Shown: positions 20,973 to 32,000 of the stretch, piece by piece
Layout of the letters: each line of letters begins with the position of its first letter
Position numbering within the stretch: the first letter of the stretch is position 1
DNA from: Roridomyces roridus
Lineage: Eukaryota; Basidiomycota; Agaricomycetes; Agaricales; Mycenaceae
DNA: 64,000 bases
Assembly: GCA_029378245.1 (NCBI GenBank)
Contig: JARKIF010000098.1
Coordinates: forward strand, 54,156-118,155
Reading direction: 5' to 3'
Program-made: the position numbers and the translations under genes
The notes under the pieces: generated by a model
The model's input: the letters and a program-made list of their open reading frames with translations, nothing else
The model's database searches: none
What the model was told of the DNA's origin: nothing

Positions 20973-22246
20973 TCAAGGATCTACACCAGAATCACCAAGC
21001 TCAAACTGGTGCATCGCCTCGGCTATCTCGGCCTCCATTCCATCGTTCAACCCTACGCCATCTCCCGCCTTGATTCCGGAGAACACAAAGTCCTGGAAAA
21101 CTTTGAAGATGTTTTTGACATGGTCCATATTGCCATTCACGGTGAGCATTCGGACGTAACTCCGATAGTCGGCTTCCCAATTGATTTTTGAGATGGCCCC
21201 GGTGGAAGACCACTCAGTATCAGGGGACAACACGAACCGGAGCTAAGACGAGAGTTGACGAGAGTGTCGAGGTAGGCCAGATGATTCGAGGACGCACCAG
21301 AGTTGCAGCCTGCGCAATGGAGGACGCGGTCACACTTTTGAGACAGATTTTCAAACCATTGGCGTTGCCCGCAGGTTTACCAGTAAGACCTTTAGGCCCA
21401 AAATACATTAGACGATGCACCTATGTTTTGATTAACGAGACAAGCAGCGGCACAATGGGACTATCACGCACTTTCAGAACAGCGGGGCCAAGAAATAGCT
21501 TGGTCATGTCTTTTTTGAACCCAGGAAATAGCACAGGTGCAAAGGGTGTCGGCTTTTGTTCGTCGTGGAATTTGAGGAGCGCCTCAAGAACTGGGTTATT
21601 GCTTCTGTCGGCGGTGGCGGCGAGCAACACATTGACCTCGGAAGCAACTTCAGGAAGCATGGAGCAGATTAACCCCCGTATACTGGTAATCAAAACCGAA
21701 CGCGCGGAACTGTGCTCGGAAACCAACTGTTTGGCACGATTAGCATCCCAGATGACCGTGAATCGATCAGCACCCACAGCCTTTGCTAGACCCTGGTACT
21801 TGGACGTGTCCAGAAGCTCGTGGAACGATTTTGGGATTTCCTCATACAACGCAATCGTCACCGACTGCGCATAGGCTTCGCCACTCTCGAAGGGATCAGA
21901 GGGTGGGTTGGGCCGCGCGCAGAACATGGACTTGTCGACGAAGAGGGCTCGTGTAGAGAGAAACCGTTTGGCCCATCCGAGCACATGGGCCTTGTAACCC
22001 ATCCGGTTAGTTTCCTCACGCTCCTCACGCTCCTCCTTTGTCTTGCCCCGTTTCTTTTTGGGCGCGAGCGCACGCTCGTCATGAAGTTCAGCGATCTCGG
22101 CGTTGAGTCGCTCATTTTCCAGTCGCGCATCTCGCAAAGCCTACACCAAAGTCAGTCGGAGGGGAAGAGGAGAGCAGAATGCAGCTGACCTGCAGTAGTT
22201 CTGCGCGTGAGGCCCCATCGTCTGCTGGGTTGTTGGATTCAGACAT
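20973..22246 (-). CDS. DUF6698-type protein, function unknown
   Basis: Four exons: 22246-22190, 22140-21472, 21420-21298 and 21242-20973. An in-frame TAG at 21421-21423 is removed by a 51-nt intron (donor GTGCGT, branch-like TTAATC, acceptor CATAG), so it is not a broken gene. N-terminus: coiled coil and a basic KKKRGKTKEEREEREE stretch, probably nuclear. The core (MYFGPKGLTG, SSIAQAATL, FVLSPDTEWSSTGAISKINW and DYRSYVRMLTVNG) matches the pattern I know as DUF6698, a family greatly expanded in Agaricomycetes and often found near transposons. No catalytic motif is visible. Confidence 0.8.
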
Positions 22247-22430
22247 GAATTCGAGGAGGGCGCACTGAAAGAAAGACAAAGGGAAGGTTGAAAAATGAGT
22301 CAAATGTCAATTAAAGTTGGCTGCACGTAATTCCGGATTCGGAAGATAAAAATGTAAGTAAGTACAGGAGGAGATGGACAACTATGGTCTATACGATTAG
22401 TATAGCAGAGTCAGAAACGCACCGTGTAGG

Positions 22431-22946
22431 CTAGCCAGTCGAACATACCCGGGGGATGATAGGGCTAATGTCTTGCCATTGAGGTTTCGCACCAATCCCC
22501 AGCTTATCAGAAAACCGCTGAAGCCTTGCATCTGTTGGTTTGTTCGCCCGGCGTACCACACCACCTCTGGTGCTCGCAAACCAGGCCACCGTGACTGAAC
22601 GGTCGAGATGCGGGTTCTCCGGAATGTTGCCGGAATGACAAACAAATTCATATTTTTCGCGACGCCATTTGACCTTGAACGAGTATCGCAAGTGTGGCTG
22701 CGTTGGTCGTTCAGCCGCGTGCGCAATGCAGGAGGCTTCAAGGACTTCATCCGTTATCCAGAAGCATAAACGTACGGCGGGAATTGGAGAGGGAACAGGC
22801 GGGAGCGCGTCCATCTCGCAATCTTTGGCCTCAAAACTGTCTTGCGTTTGATTTACAAATTTGAGGCGAGACACGCTCACGTACCGGACAGGTTCTGGCA
22901 TAACAGTATGCATAAGATGATCCCAAGGGTGCGGAGGGGCAGACAT
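22431..22946 (-). CDS. Hypothetical protein, 171 codons
   Basis: An ATG at 22946 opens a frame without interruption (MSAPPHPWDHLMHTVMPEPV at the start). The last codons include a good GTATGT donor site (about 22446), so the true 3' end may be a further exon. Composition is normal for a globular protein (PAVRLCFWITDEVLEASC, FKVKWRREKYEFVCHSG), but I recognise no family. It lies head to tail after the DUF6698 gene on the same strand; some DUF6698 loci have such companions, but I cannot show a link. Confidence 0.5.
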   Translation of the reverse strand: MSAPPHPWDHLMHTVMPEPVRYVSVSRLKFVNQTQDSFEAKDCEMDALPPVPSPIPAVRLCFWITDEVLEASCIAHAAERPTQPHLRYSFKVKWRREKYEFVCHSGNIPENPHLDRSVTVAWFASTRGGVVRRANKPTDARLQRFSDKLGIGAKPQWQDISPIIPRVCSTG

Positions 22947-23080
22947 GAGAAAGCGATTTGGAGAGACGGTGAGTGTTGAATGTTCGAGACAAAGGAACCC
23001 GTAACTCGACCGTCTTGACCGGAATCACCACAACATTCTAGAGGCGTGCCGTTGCGATACTGACAGGCCAGAGGAGCTCT

Positions 23081-23121
23081 TTTCTTTCAGACCAGGGCGA
23101 TGGTACATGGTCTGAAAGAAA
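23081..23121. repeat. Perfect 14-bp inverted repeat, 13-nt loop
   Basis: TTTCTTTCAGACCA at 23081-23094 and its exact complement at 23108-23121. It lies between a hypothetical gene and the oxidase relic. It could be a transcript hairpin or the remnant of a small transposon end; no target duplication is seen. Confidence 0.7.
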
Positions 23122-23402
23122 CAATCACATCATGATTCACATCGCGATTTGTTGTTGGCCGCGGCTTGTCTCTGACGATATCTCTCCTCACTCGAGCTCT
23201 AGGTCTTGCCTAGCCACAATTGGGAACGCCGCGAAAATGGATACTGGTCTCACCCGTAATTGAGAAGATACTTTCTGCGTGTGATCTCGACCCTCTGTGG
23301 CCGTTCCAAGTTTCCGAGCGGCGAGCTTCACCTCTTCTGAATCTTGCTCGGGCTCCATTTGAATTTTGCCCGGCATATGCAACCCATCCTTTCCATTCTC
23401 TG

Positions 23403-24042
23403 ATGGGCAATTCGGCTTCAAACCTCCCGCCCCAATCTCATTCCCTCTTCGAGTTTGCCTGTTGAACGGCGTCTTCGAGTCCAGCCCAAGCACTCTCCGA
23501 ATCGCACTACGTCAAGCCCTTATAATACACATCATCATGCTCCCCGACCTCGATCGCAAAATTTGAACTTGGGATGATAATTTGGGGAACATACTTTGGC
23601 ACCCTCGAGGAATACAACGCCATGAATTTCGCGGGGCGACTGTAGGACCAGGTGACCGTGGTGGCAAAGAGTTGGAAATTCTTTGGCAATGTGATGCCCA
23701 CTCGTGTGTGTGAAGATGACCCCGGGGCAGAGGATGGAGAGGAGGAGGAGGAGGATGCGGGACTTTGATTTATCTTTATTCTTTTCCTTTTACAGGGTGT
23801 AAACTTTCTCCACTGTTAGCAGTAGAGGTAACTGAACGTGGTTATAATTCGCTAATGGGGGATTGAGTTGGCCGTTCCCGCGCGGGACCTTGGGCCTTGA
23901 TAACATAACATAACATAACCTCGATGCCCGGGACGCAATTTGGTGCATATGCGGGGGATGTTGACCTCCAGCTTGCGAAATGGGCAACACGCATATCGGG
24001 GCTGACCCTGGGGATGTATTCCATAATCCGCAGAGTGTGAGG
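23403..24042 (+). pseudogene. Decayed berberine-bridge-type oxidase
   Basis: Fragments match the intact oxidase at 15122-16886 in order: the start MGNSASNLPPQS with LLNGVFESS, then LPDLDRKI, ELGMIIWGTYFGTLEEYNAM with NFAGRL, then PGTQFGAYAGDVD, and finally DPGDVFHNPQSVR. Frames differ between the blocks, stops lie at about 23563 and 23645, and everything between the N-terminal 30 residues and LPDLDRKI (the whole FAD-binding domain) is missing. It is an old duplicate that has lost its cofactor domain. An ATAAC microsatellite (about 23904-23919) lies inside. Confidence 0.8.
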
Positions 24043-24252
24043 TGGTTTGCGGCTTGGGATTCTTGTGTCAAAGGTACCGATTTGAGAGTACTCATAACGA
24101 TTCTTGAATGACATCAAGTTAGCAAACTCGCGGCACCTGGCGGATCATTTCTCCCCTTTGGGCCACATCCGTCTAACCTTCCGGTCAATTGAATCGACGA
24201 CATGCATGGTATAAAAGCGGGGTAGGGTTGGACACCCTCTCAATTAAACGCA

Positions 24253-25294
24253 ATGTCCCAACTCGCTGCAAACATCCAGAGCAAGGTGGTATTGGTTTTG
24301 CTTGCTACCGGAAAACAGGGGAGCGGGGTCGTTCGAGGTACGACTGCCTTCATTCTTCTTCTTTACCCATCCTGAATGATTGGTTTCAGCTCATTACCCT
24401 GGACGATTCTCGCTCAAACACGTGACGCCTCCTCTTCAAAGAGCCGCGCCCTCGGAGAACTCCGTGGGGATGAAGGATCCGCTGATTCCCCCGAGCTGCT
24501 ATTCGATGCGGCGTTGCCAGACCCTGTTTATGCGGTGTATTCCGTGCAGTTGGGGTTGGATAACCCGCGCGGTTTGGACGGCGAGGTCGAGCAGGCGAAG
24601 AGGCTGGCGGATGTCGCTGCGGAGAGAGGGGTGAAGCATTTCATTTATGCTGGTGGGAATTTTGGCGGAGAGGGAGAGACGTATGTCCCTCAGTGCGTTT
24701 ATTCCTCGCTCCCTTCTTCGGTCATTGACGCGTAAGGTAGCCTGAAAACGAAACTCGCGGGGGAAGAGTACCTCCGGAAGGTGCACCCGACGCTGCCGAC
24801 GACGATCCTGCGCCCGGTGACGTTCATGGACCAACTCGTGCAGGGGGACCCTGCGTCGACGATAAGCCGGCTCACCAAGATCATGTTTCTCTGCCAGCTG
24901 CGATCTAGTACTCGCCTGCAATTCGTCGCTGCCAGCGATGTCGGCGCGGTTGCTGCGCTGGCATTGCAGCATCCCGAGGAGTATCTGGGACGCGTGGTGG
25001 ATGTGGCGGGCGATGCGCTGACGCCGGCAGAGTTGGAGGCTGGGTGGCGGGAGGTGTTTGGGGTGGAGATGAGGCCTGGGATGGTTGGAGGAAGTGCGTT
25101 GAGTTGGGCGGTGAAGAATGGGACGAGGGAGTTGAGGTTGATGTTCAAGGTCAGTTTCATCTTGCTGTTCCAGATATCGGGCTAATTGGGAGTAGTTCTT
25201 CAACGAGGTTGGATACAATGCGGACGTGGATGCGTGTCGGAAGATTTATCCGGAGATGAAGGATTGGAAGACGTTTTTGAGGACCCTCGAGTAG
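24253..25294 (+). pseudogene. NmrA-like NAD(P)-binding protein, probably damaged
   Basis: Four exons: 24253-24337, 24390-24680, 24741-25149 and 25198-25294. NmrA-type proteins are short-chain-dehydrogenase-like redox sensors or reductases that bind NAD(P) at a GxxGxxG loop. The body is typical: RGVKHFIYAGG, LRPVTFMDQLVQGDP, RLQFVAASDVGAVAALALQ. Two defects are seen. The loop reads LLATGKQGSGVV, so the first glycine is replaced. And splicing at the only good sites around the first intron leaves the frame one base short of the conserved frame of exon 2 (TILAQTRDASSSKSRALGE). Either the gene is a young pseudogene, or one base is missing in the assembly. Exons 2 to 4 join in frame. Confidence 0.7.
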
Positions 25295-25460
25295 ACTCTG
25301 CATGCGATATATTGTCCGAAAGATAGCTTACATCGTAGTTGTACATCCTGGCGTCCTGCGTGGTATCATCATCTCTCGTTCGGTGTTGACGTCGACGTCG
25401 ACGCGTTGGCTTGCATTGGCGGCTGGCGAGGCATCTCTGCCGCATTGGAGCGCTCGCTGA

Positions 25461-25697
25461 TCAGCGGCTCTCGTTCTCCTCGTTCCTCTGAATCGTCATC
25501 TTCATCATCAGCGCGTCGGCAACACCGACAGCAAGAGCAGGAACAGAGGGTCTCCGTGAAACTATGTCCTGGGCGGTGTCAAGCAGGCGATCGCATGTAT
25601 ACGGAAACCACGCACGAAGAGTCGCAAAATCGAGACAGAACCCAGCACATACGGCGGCGCATACGTCTATGCAGGCGGCTCCAAAGACTTCTGCCAT
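25461..25697 (-). CDS. Small cysteine-rich protein, 78 codons (tentative)
   Basis: ATG at 25697, TGA at 25461. The N-terminal 35 residues have four cysteines in a helical, Ala-rich pattern (FGAACIDVCAAVCAGFC), followed by LDFATLRAWFPYTC. Similar short cysteine-rich proteins without signal peptide occur in mushrooms; I cannot name one. No intron is needed. It overlaps the end of another weak frame upstream (25667-25984), which I do not trust. Confidence 0.4.
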   Translation of the reverse strand: MAEVFGAACIDVCAAVCAGFCLDFATLRAWFPYTCDRLLDTAQDIVSRRPSVPALAVGVADALMMKMTIQRNEENESR

Positions 25698-25984
25698 GAA
25701 GGAGGTTTGAATTCAAGTTGCGCCGGTATCATCACCGCCGCGGGATGGCCCGTGTCAAGCACATATTTACACCTGTAACCACGGTACAATGGTGCAGCGG
25801 TTGTAATGGCCCTAAACCGGGAATGTGATTGGTCCTTCTCATCGGCAAACATCATCTGTGCGCTGTGTTCGAGTCGGCCTCCCGCAGAAAACTTGGTTTC
25901 CACAATTCTCCGCTGCGCAAGCAATGGTCCGAATTTGGAATAATCTGTCCTTAATAATCTGTCCTTGTCAGGCCAGGGAAGCAA
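25667..25984 (-). other. Open frame of doubtful coding value
   Basis: About 105 codons with mixed composition (RFRAITTAAPLYRGYRCKYV). No domain and no good start codon. It sits in a 1-kb interval between the NmrA-like gene and the LisH gene. The rest of 25295-26380 shows nothing else I can support. Confidence 0.2.
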
Positions 25985-26380
25985 TTCTGCAATCTGCAGG
26001 ACTCGCCGAGTTAGTCTTCGCGGACAAGGGCTGGCTGTCAGACGCGCTGTGATTCGAGCCTTTCACAAACCTTTTGCATCTTGTTTCTTTCTTTTGCTTT
26101 CATTTTTCCACCATCCAATTCTATTCCCCTCTTCACTCTCTCCATTGCTCTCCGTCCAGACTATGATTCAAATATACAGGTGACAAGACTAATTAACAAC
26201 CGAGAGCGGCAGGGTAACAAAAAGCGCACGAGACGGAAAAAGAGGCCATAAGAAAAACAACAGAGAGGAGGAAATAGGTGAGTACTCTAGTATAGCAAGA
26301 CGAAAACAAGTAGCGCGCGCGTTTTTGAGAAATAAATAGGCCGTACCGTAGGGGCAAAACCTTCCATCCATCCAATTACC

Positions 26381-28803
26381 TCATTGCTTGCCCAGATCCA
26401 TCGACCCAACATCGTCCGGGTTGAACCACTGCCCAAAGTCGCGCTCAAAGTTGATGTCCCCGTCCCCACGGAACAGCCCCACATCAAAGTCCTCCATCGC
26501 CACATTCTGCATAAAGTCGCTCCCAAACAAATCTCCCGCAGCTGCAGGTGGAGGCGGCAATGCCATCGCAACAGGGTTCATCGAGTTGGACGACGGATTC
26601 ATAATCAGCGGTGGAGACGTTAGATTCTGATTATTATTCCCCGGTCCCCCTTGTTGTGATGGCCCTGGCGTTGGTGGATTTGGCCCAGGACTCGGCCCCG
26701 TCATCGGCTGGTTGTTCGGCGATCCCGGCGGCATGCCGTTCGGTGGCTTGATATCCTTCGGCCCGTTCTGGTCTTTCGCTGGCGACGGAGGCGGGAGCAT
26801 ACTCATAGGTTGCTTGGGATTCGGCGGCCCAGCAAGTCGACTACCCGGAGGGAACTGCCCACCAGGAGGTCCACCCTGAGGCGGTCCACCAGGCTGTGGC
26901 GGTCCTCCAGGCTGCATCGGCATTCCTCCAGGGTTGAACGACGGATCAGAACCCGGAGATGCCGCGTTCATGGGTCCTCCACTCATACGGTTCGCGTGTT
27001 GCGGAAGGTGCATGCCCTGGCGGTACATCTGTATCAGAACCGGTCAAATACAAGACAAGAGATGACGGAAGAACCTACCGGGTTCATCCCACCGTGCTGA
27101 GGGTGCATTTGTGGACTCATCGACGCACCCACCATCGGATTCATCCCACTCCCACCCAACATGTTCATGTTTCCCATTTGCCCCGGCATCGGCCCACCTG
27201 GCGGGAAGTTCATCGGCCCGCCCATCGGTCGCATCATCGGATTGTTGCCCATCTGAGGTCCTGGCCCACCAGGTCCTCCTTGAGGGCCAGAATGCAGTTG
27301 CGTCGGATGCTGTGGGTAGTTCATCGGTCCTCCAGGCATCTGCTGGTCCCCAGGTGATCGTCGTAATCGCTTTGCGCCTGGAGGTGATGAGCCGTTGCGT
27401 GAGAGCCCGTCGTCGGGTTGTTGGGGCTAATGGTTACTTGAGAAATTGTTTCATTTGGGAAAACTGATCCACTTACATCCTCTCCCGGAGAAGTGCTGCT
27501 ATTGCGTTTATTGTTTCTTCGTGGAGCGGCCATGGAGGGACCGGCTGCAGGGCTGGGACCAGGCTGTCCAGGTTTCCGCTGCCTAAAAGTTACAATAATC
27601 CGTTGCTGTAAAAACATTAGCAGCAGGCACATTTGACTCGAAGAAAACATTCTACCTTTTCCTGGAACGTCAACAAATGTGGGTCCTTCCCTGCGAGTCC
27701 CAGTTCCGACTTGAGCATGGAGAGCGCTTGAGGCGGAATGCCTGCCAGCTCAGCATTGATATTGACCTCCTGCCTCGGGTCATTTATGGGCGGTCGATTC
27801 GCCATAGATGGGCTCGGCATCATGCCACCCGACGGTGTCGATGTGCGACTCGGCGGCTGCCCCGTAAGATTCTGGTACATGGGCGTCGGTGTTTGTTGGC
27901 CAGGATGCATTCCTTGCTGTCCGGGTGGGTGCATCCCGCCTCGAGGCGGAAGCTGACCCATGGGCGGCGCGTGCTGTGGCGGCTGACCGTGATTTGGCGG
28001 AGAGTGAGCCATTGTAGGAGATTGGAAGGGAGGACCACCACCGCCGTTGGGAGGGCGTGGCTGACCCATTGGTGGCCGTCCCGGCATGAACGAGCTGCCC
28101 ATTCCCTGCGGGGGACCACCAGGCATGAGACCGTTGGGTTGGCCCATTGGACCTCCTGCAAAGCTGCCAGGACCAGGAGGACCATTGACAGGAATTCCGT
28201 TGGGCATGACTCCGTTGGGTGGGAACGCTCGAGTTGGCGGGCCAATGCCGTTGACGCCTCGCGGCGGCATCTGGCCAGCGCCCAGCGGTGGCTGTCCATT
28301 CTGCGCTCTCGACTGGTTTGCTTTCATGGCAGCTTGGTGGGCCTGGTGCTGCTCGATGGGCCATGAGGGCCCGAGAAGCGGGGCGAGATCGTGTCAACGC
28401 ACCTGGGTATACAGCATAGCGTCATCCGTCCCATTCCCATTCGCCTTGGCCGTGAAAAGAACCCAAAAGACACTCCACCATCTGGGAGGTATGGTGAGAT
28501 GTCGAAAACGGCAAGGTAAGCGAGAGCGTACTCGAATAACAGTCCCTGACGAGCATTGATTGGTGGTGTCGAGTCTACGGGGATTTCAGCCTCCTGGAGG
28601 AGCTCGCGGGCTGTTTTCCTGAAACCGCGCTTGTGGCAGTAATCGTAAATGTAGATGTTGAACCTGGATACGCTATCAGCTCCGTGCAACGCTGTGAGCA
28701 GGGGGTATCACATCTTGTCGCCCTCCCAGGACAGCGAGGCAGCCGACGGGTCGCCAGGAGTCGACGTGACTGGGGCGGAGCCCGGTGGAGCAACGGCAGT
28801 CAT
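26381..28803 (-). CDS. LisH-domain transcription regulator, Flo8/Som1-like
   Basis: Seven exons: 28803-28712, 28663-28532, 28481-28403, 28348-27656, 27605-27477, 27426-27079 and 27028-26381. After a short N-terminus (MTAVAPPGSAPVTSTPGD), exon 2 encodes a LisH dimerisation motif (FNIYIYDYCHKRGFRKTARE) followed by LLQEAEIPVD and the WWSVFWVLFTAK block that marks the fungal Flo8/Som1 and animal SSDP families. The rest is very rich in Pro, Gly, Met, Asn and Gln, as in activation regions, with a basic patch KRLRRSPGDQQ. Flo8-type proteins act in the nucleus downstream of cAMP/protein kinase A to control filamentous growth and development. The C-terminal acidic part (FDVGLFRGDGDINFERDF) may be an activation domain. 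Family call is firm; target genes are unknown. Confidence 0.88.
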
Positions 28804-29068
28804 GGTAGGTGGGTAGTGGTGAGAGCCAAGCGCGTCTACGAGAAAAGCGGAAGCAACAGCACAGATGATGTCTGCGACAATTCCTTATGCACCGCACTGC
28901 GACAAGATATCGCTTCTCGTGGGTTCCAGAGGGCCAGTCACAAGAATCGAGAAAATACAGTCAAGGAGGAGAGTGTGAGAGACAGCCTTTTCAGACAGTG
29001 TCCCGTTTTGCAGTGCCCGTTGATCCCGTCCTCCGATGATCTCCAAGTGAATGTTACATATTACAATG

Positions 29069-32000
29069 CTAGCGATGTATGAGAGCAATATGCACGTCGT
29101 ATCCCCAAGGCAGCTTGACCTGGAGCAGTCGTCGGATCTCTCGCCAGCCCGGAGCTTCCTCTCCCTCCTCTAGCTCAGCCGCCAAGTAGATAAAGTCAGC
29201 TGGTGAGAGCAGTGACCTGGGAACTGGTGTCAGACACATATTGCATTTGTGAGAGCAATAGTCACCGGAATAGCGATCCAATCAGGAACATTATCAGCGC
29301 TACGGTCACCAGCGTCGACAACGGATACACGCTGGCATTCGTCCCACGCGTCTCCAGGGGCGCGTCAATGTCCCCCAACCCACCGGGAACCTTGCGTGGC
29401 TCGCCGTTGGTCACAGGCGAAGCACTGGTGGACCCTGTCGAATTCGTAAAACGCGTCATGAATCCGAGAAGTCCCCCCGTCTGTACCACTGGGAATGCCG
29501 GTGCGATATCATTCGGTGGCTGCAATTAATTGTCAGTCACTGTAACCGAACACGAGAGAGACGATCAATTCACCGTGCCCACTGCCTCTTCTCCGCTGTC
29601 GGCGTTACTGTTTTCCCGCGGTTCCTTCGAGTTCTCTCCGTCAACCGCCACAGTTGCTAATACGCCAGGGTCGAGCAAGTTCTCTGCGACGGCGACGGGA
29701 GCACTGAGCTGCTCAGACAACGCTTCAGACTCGTTGGCGACCCTGTAATAACACGTTGAGACCGAAGATCAAGGATAAAATGCCAATTTACCTCGAAAGG
29801 ATGCTCATCTTGGATATTCGGTCATCCAGCAGCTCCTCCCTCCCCAGGGTCGTCAACGCCTCCTTCTCATTCACGACCGGAACATCCTTGCCGTCAACAA
29901 CCACCACCTTGCTCTTCTTGCCACCCGGCCGCACTTCCACCTCAACTACCGCGCCACCGCCTTCGAGTGCGAGAAGCCACGACGGTTTTGGCGGCGCGCT
30001 CCTCACCTCATCCGTCAACGGGTCGCGCACCGTCGAAATTTGATATTGCGCCGTCGGTAGCGTGAGTCTCACCAAATGCCTCGTCGGAGCCTCTGCCCTC
30101 AGCCCAGAGGAGTGCAGCGGCGAAGACGGCATTACGTGAACCGTCGGAATCAGCGGAAGGACATCATTCTTCGAGCTTCCATCCGCCGCGCAGAGTGGTA
30201 TGAGCTCGCGTTGCTGGTCAAACTCGACATCTGTTTTGAGCCATGAGCTCAAATTGACACTGTACCCGTCCGGGTACAATTTAGAGTCGACCACAAATTC
30301 CGCAACAAGCAGATCCACAGGCGTGCGCACTTCGCCTTTGATAGTGAAAGCAGACGAAGTCCGTCCACGTAGTTCGCGAGCACCCGCCGCACCTGCAGAA
30401 GTCACCGATTCAGTTCGTTGTCGTACCGGGTTAGCCTCCAAATGTTGCCGCATTGAATCCGAGCCCAAGGACTCGGTGCGTGGGCGTCCAGGACTCCTAG
30501 TTACAGACGACATCCTCCGTTCCCGGAGTGTGCTGGTCGGCGATGGAAGCCCGTTGATCCCGCTCATCGACGAATTGTCGCTTCCTGAGCTCGGAAGCCC
30601 AGAGATTACCTCGGGGGTATCGGGAAGCACGGGACTGAGCGTCATTCTACTCGGCCGCGGCGTCTCATCGCTGCGTAGTGTTGGCGGCACCGCCGGTGCC
30701 GGAGGGGGAATGTGAAGCAATATCCTACTCCGGTAAACCCGTGTGTCTGGAGCGTACTTGGTGTGAACAAGAATGCGGTTTTCGTCACGGCGCCGAACAC
30801 GCCAGGCAGGTTCCTCGATCGGTTCATCCTTGTCCGATATGACCAGTCCTGCCGGTGGCAGCCTCGTGATTGGGAGCGACGATATGCTGTTAAAGTACGC
30901 CTCCACCGCGAGGATGGCGCGTGGCATAGCAGCGTTGATCATGGAATTGAATGCAGCTGGGATGGCACCGGCGTAGTCGACGGCAACCACGCGTGTGCAT
31001 CGCGTTGACGGGATCGCATAGTTCTCCTTCGTGTATGGGTCTAGTGTTTCCAATATCCATGCGTCGACGAAAACGCGGCCGAGGGGTAGCCCATAAGGAT
31101 TGCATTTCGCGGGGAGGAAATTCGGGATCGATTCCGGGCTGAACGAGGCAGAAACGCAAAAGATGGCATTCCGGAGCCCGTGGGATTGTTCCGCAACATC
31201 CCCATTGGGCCTTCGGGAAGGCGGCACATGTGCGCGCGCCAAAACCGACGCAACATAGAACCCTCGATCTCGGAAGGGAAACGACGCCTTTGCCACTGTA
31301 AACGCCGTCCGAGAGTTGGCGCCGTACGACTCGAGCACTGTCGCAGAGTCGAACCGTTCATCCCACTTTTTCCGGCAGTCGAAATCGGTAACTATGGCTG
31401 CAAGCTCCTCGGCCGATACACCTTCAATGACCTTTTCACCCTTGTGCACCTGGATGACAGGAGAAATATCGGGACAGAGTTTGCGACGGACAGATAAACC
31501 CTTGTCGTTCAGAGTAGTCCATTCGTCCGAGGAACCGTGCCAATGAGATTGTTGGATCCACGCAAGAGCCTCCAAGGCATATTGCATAGGTAGTTTGGAT
31601 GAAGACGGGACTGCGTTATCTCCAACACCCGTGGCTGGAGTAATGGCAGCCACAGCCTGCTGCGTTGTCGTAGACGCCTGATCGACCGCAAACGTGAAAA
31701 ATCGGGCCAGTGGGCTCGAAATACGGGGCGCCGTAGCCCAGCCCATTGATCGCGTGTTGGAATTGGCGGTGTCTTCCGAATCCGCGTCCCATTCAGCACG
31801 CCGTCTTCGAATCACGCTCACGACTGGAGGCTGGTCCAGAGGTATCCGAGCAGGCTTCACTCTCTTCCGTTTCGTGAGCGACTTGATCTCGCCATCTTGC
31901 AGCTCCTCGACGTCCACAGCAACTTTGGAGCCGTTGACCATGACTACGCCCTTCTCTTTCCCAGGCGCCTTCCGAACGAGAACCAGTAGTCGTTCTTCAT

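Noticed and set aside
21421..21423. In-frame TAG in the DUF6698 gene
   Set aside because: It is the end of a good 51-nt intron (21421-21471) with donor GTGCGT.
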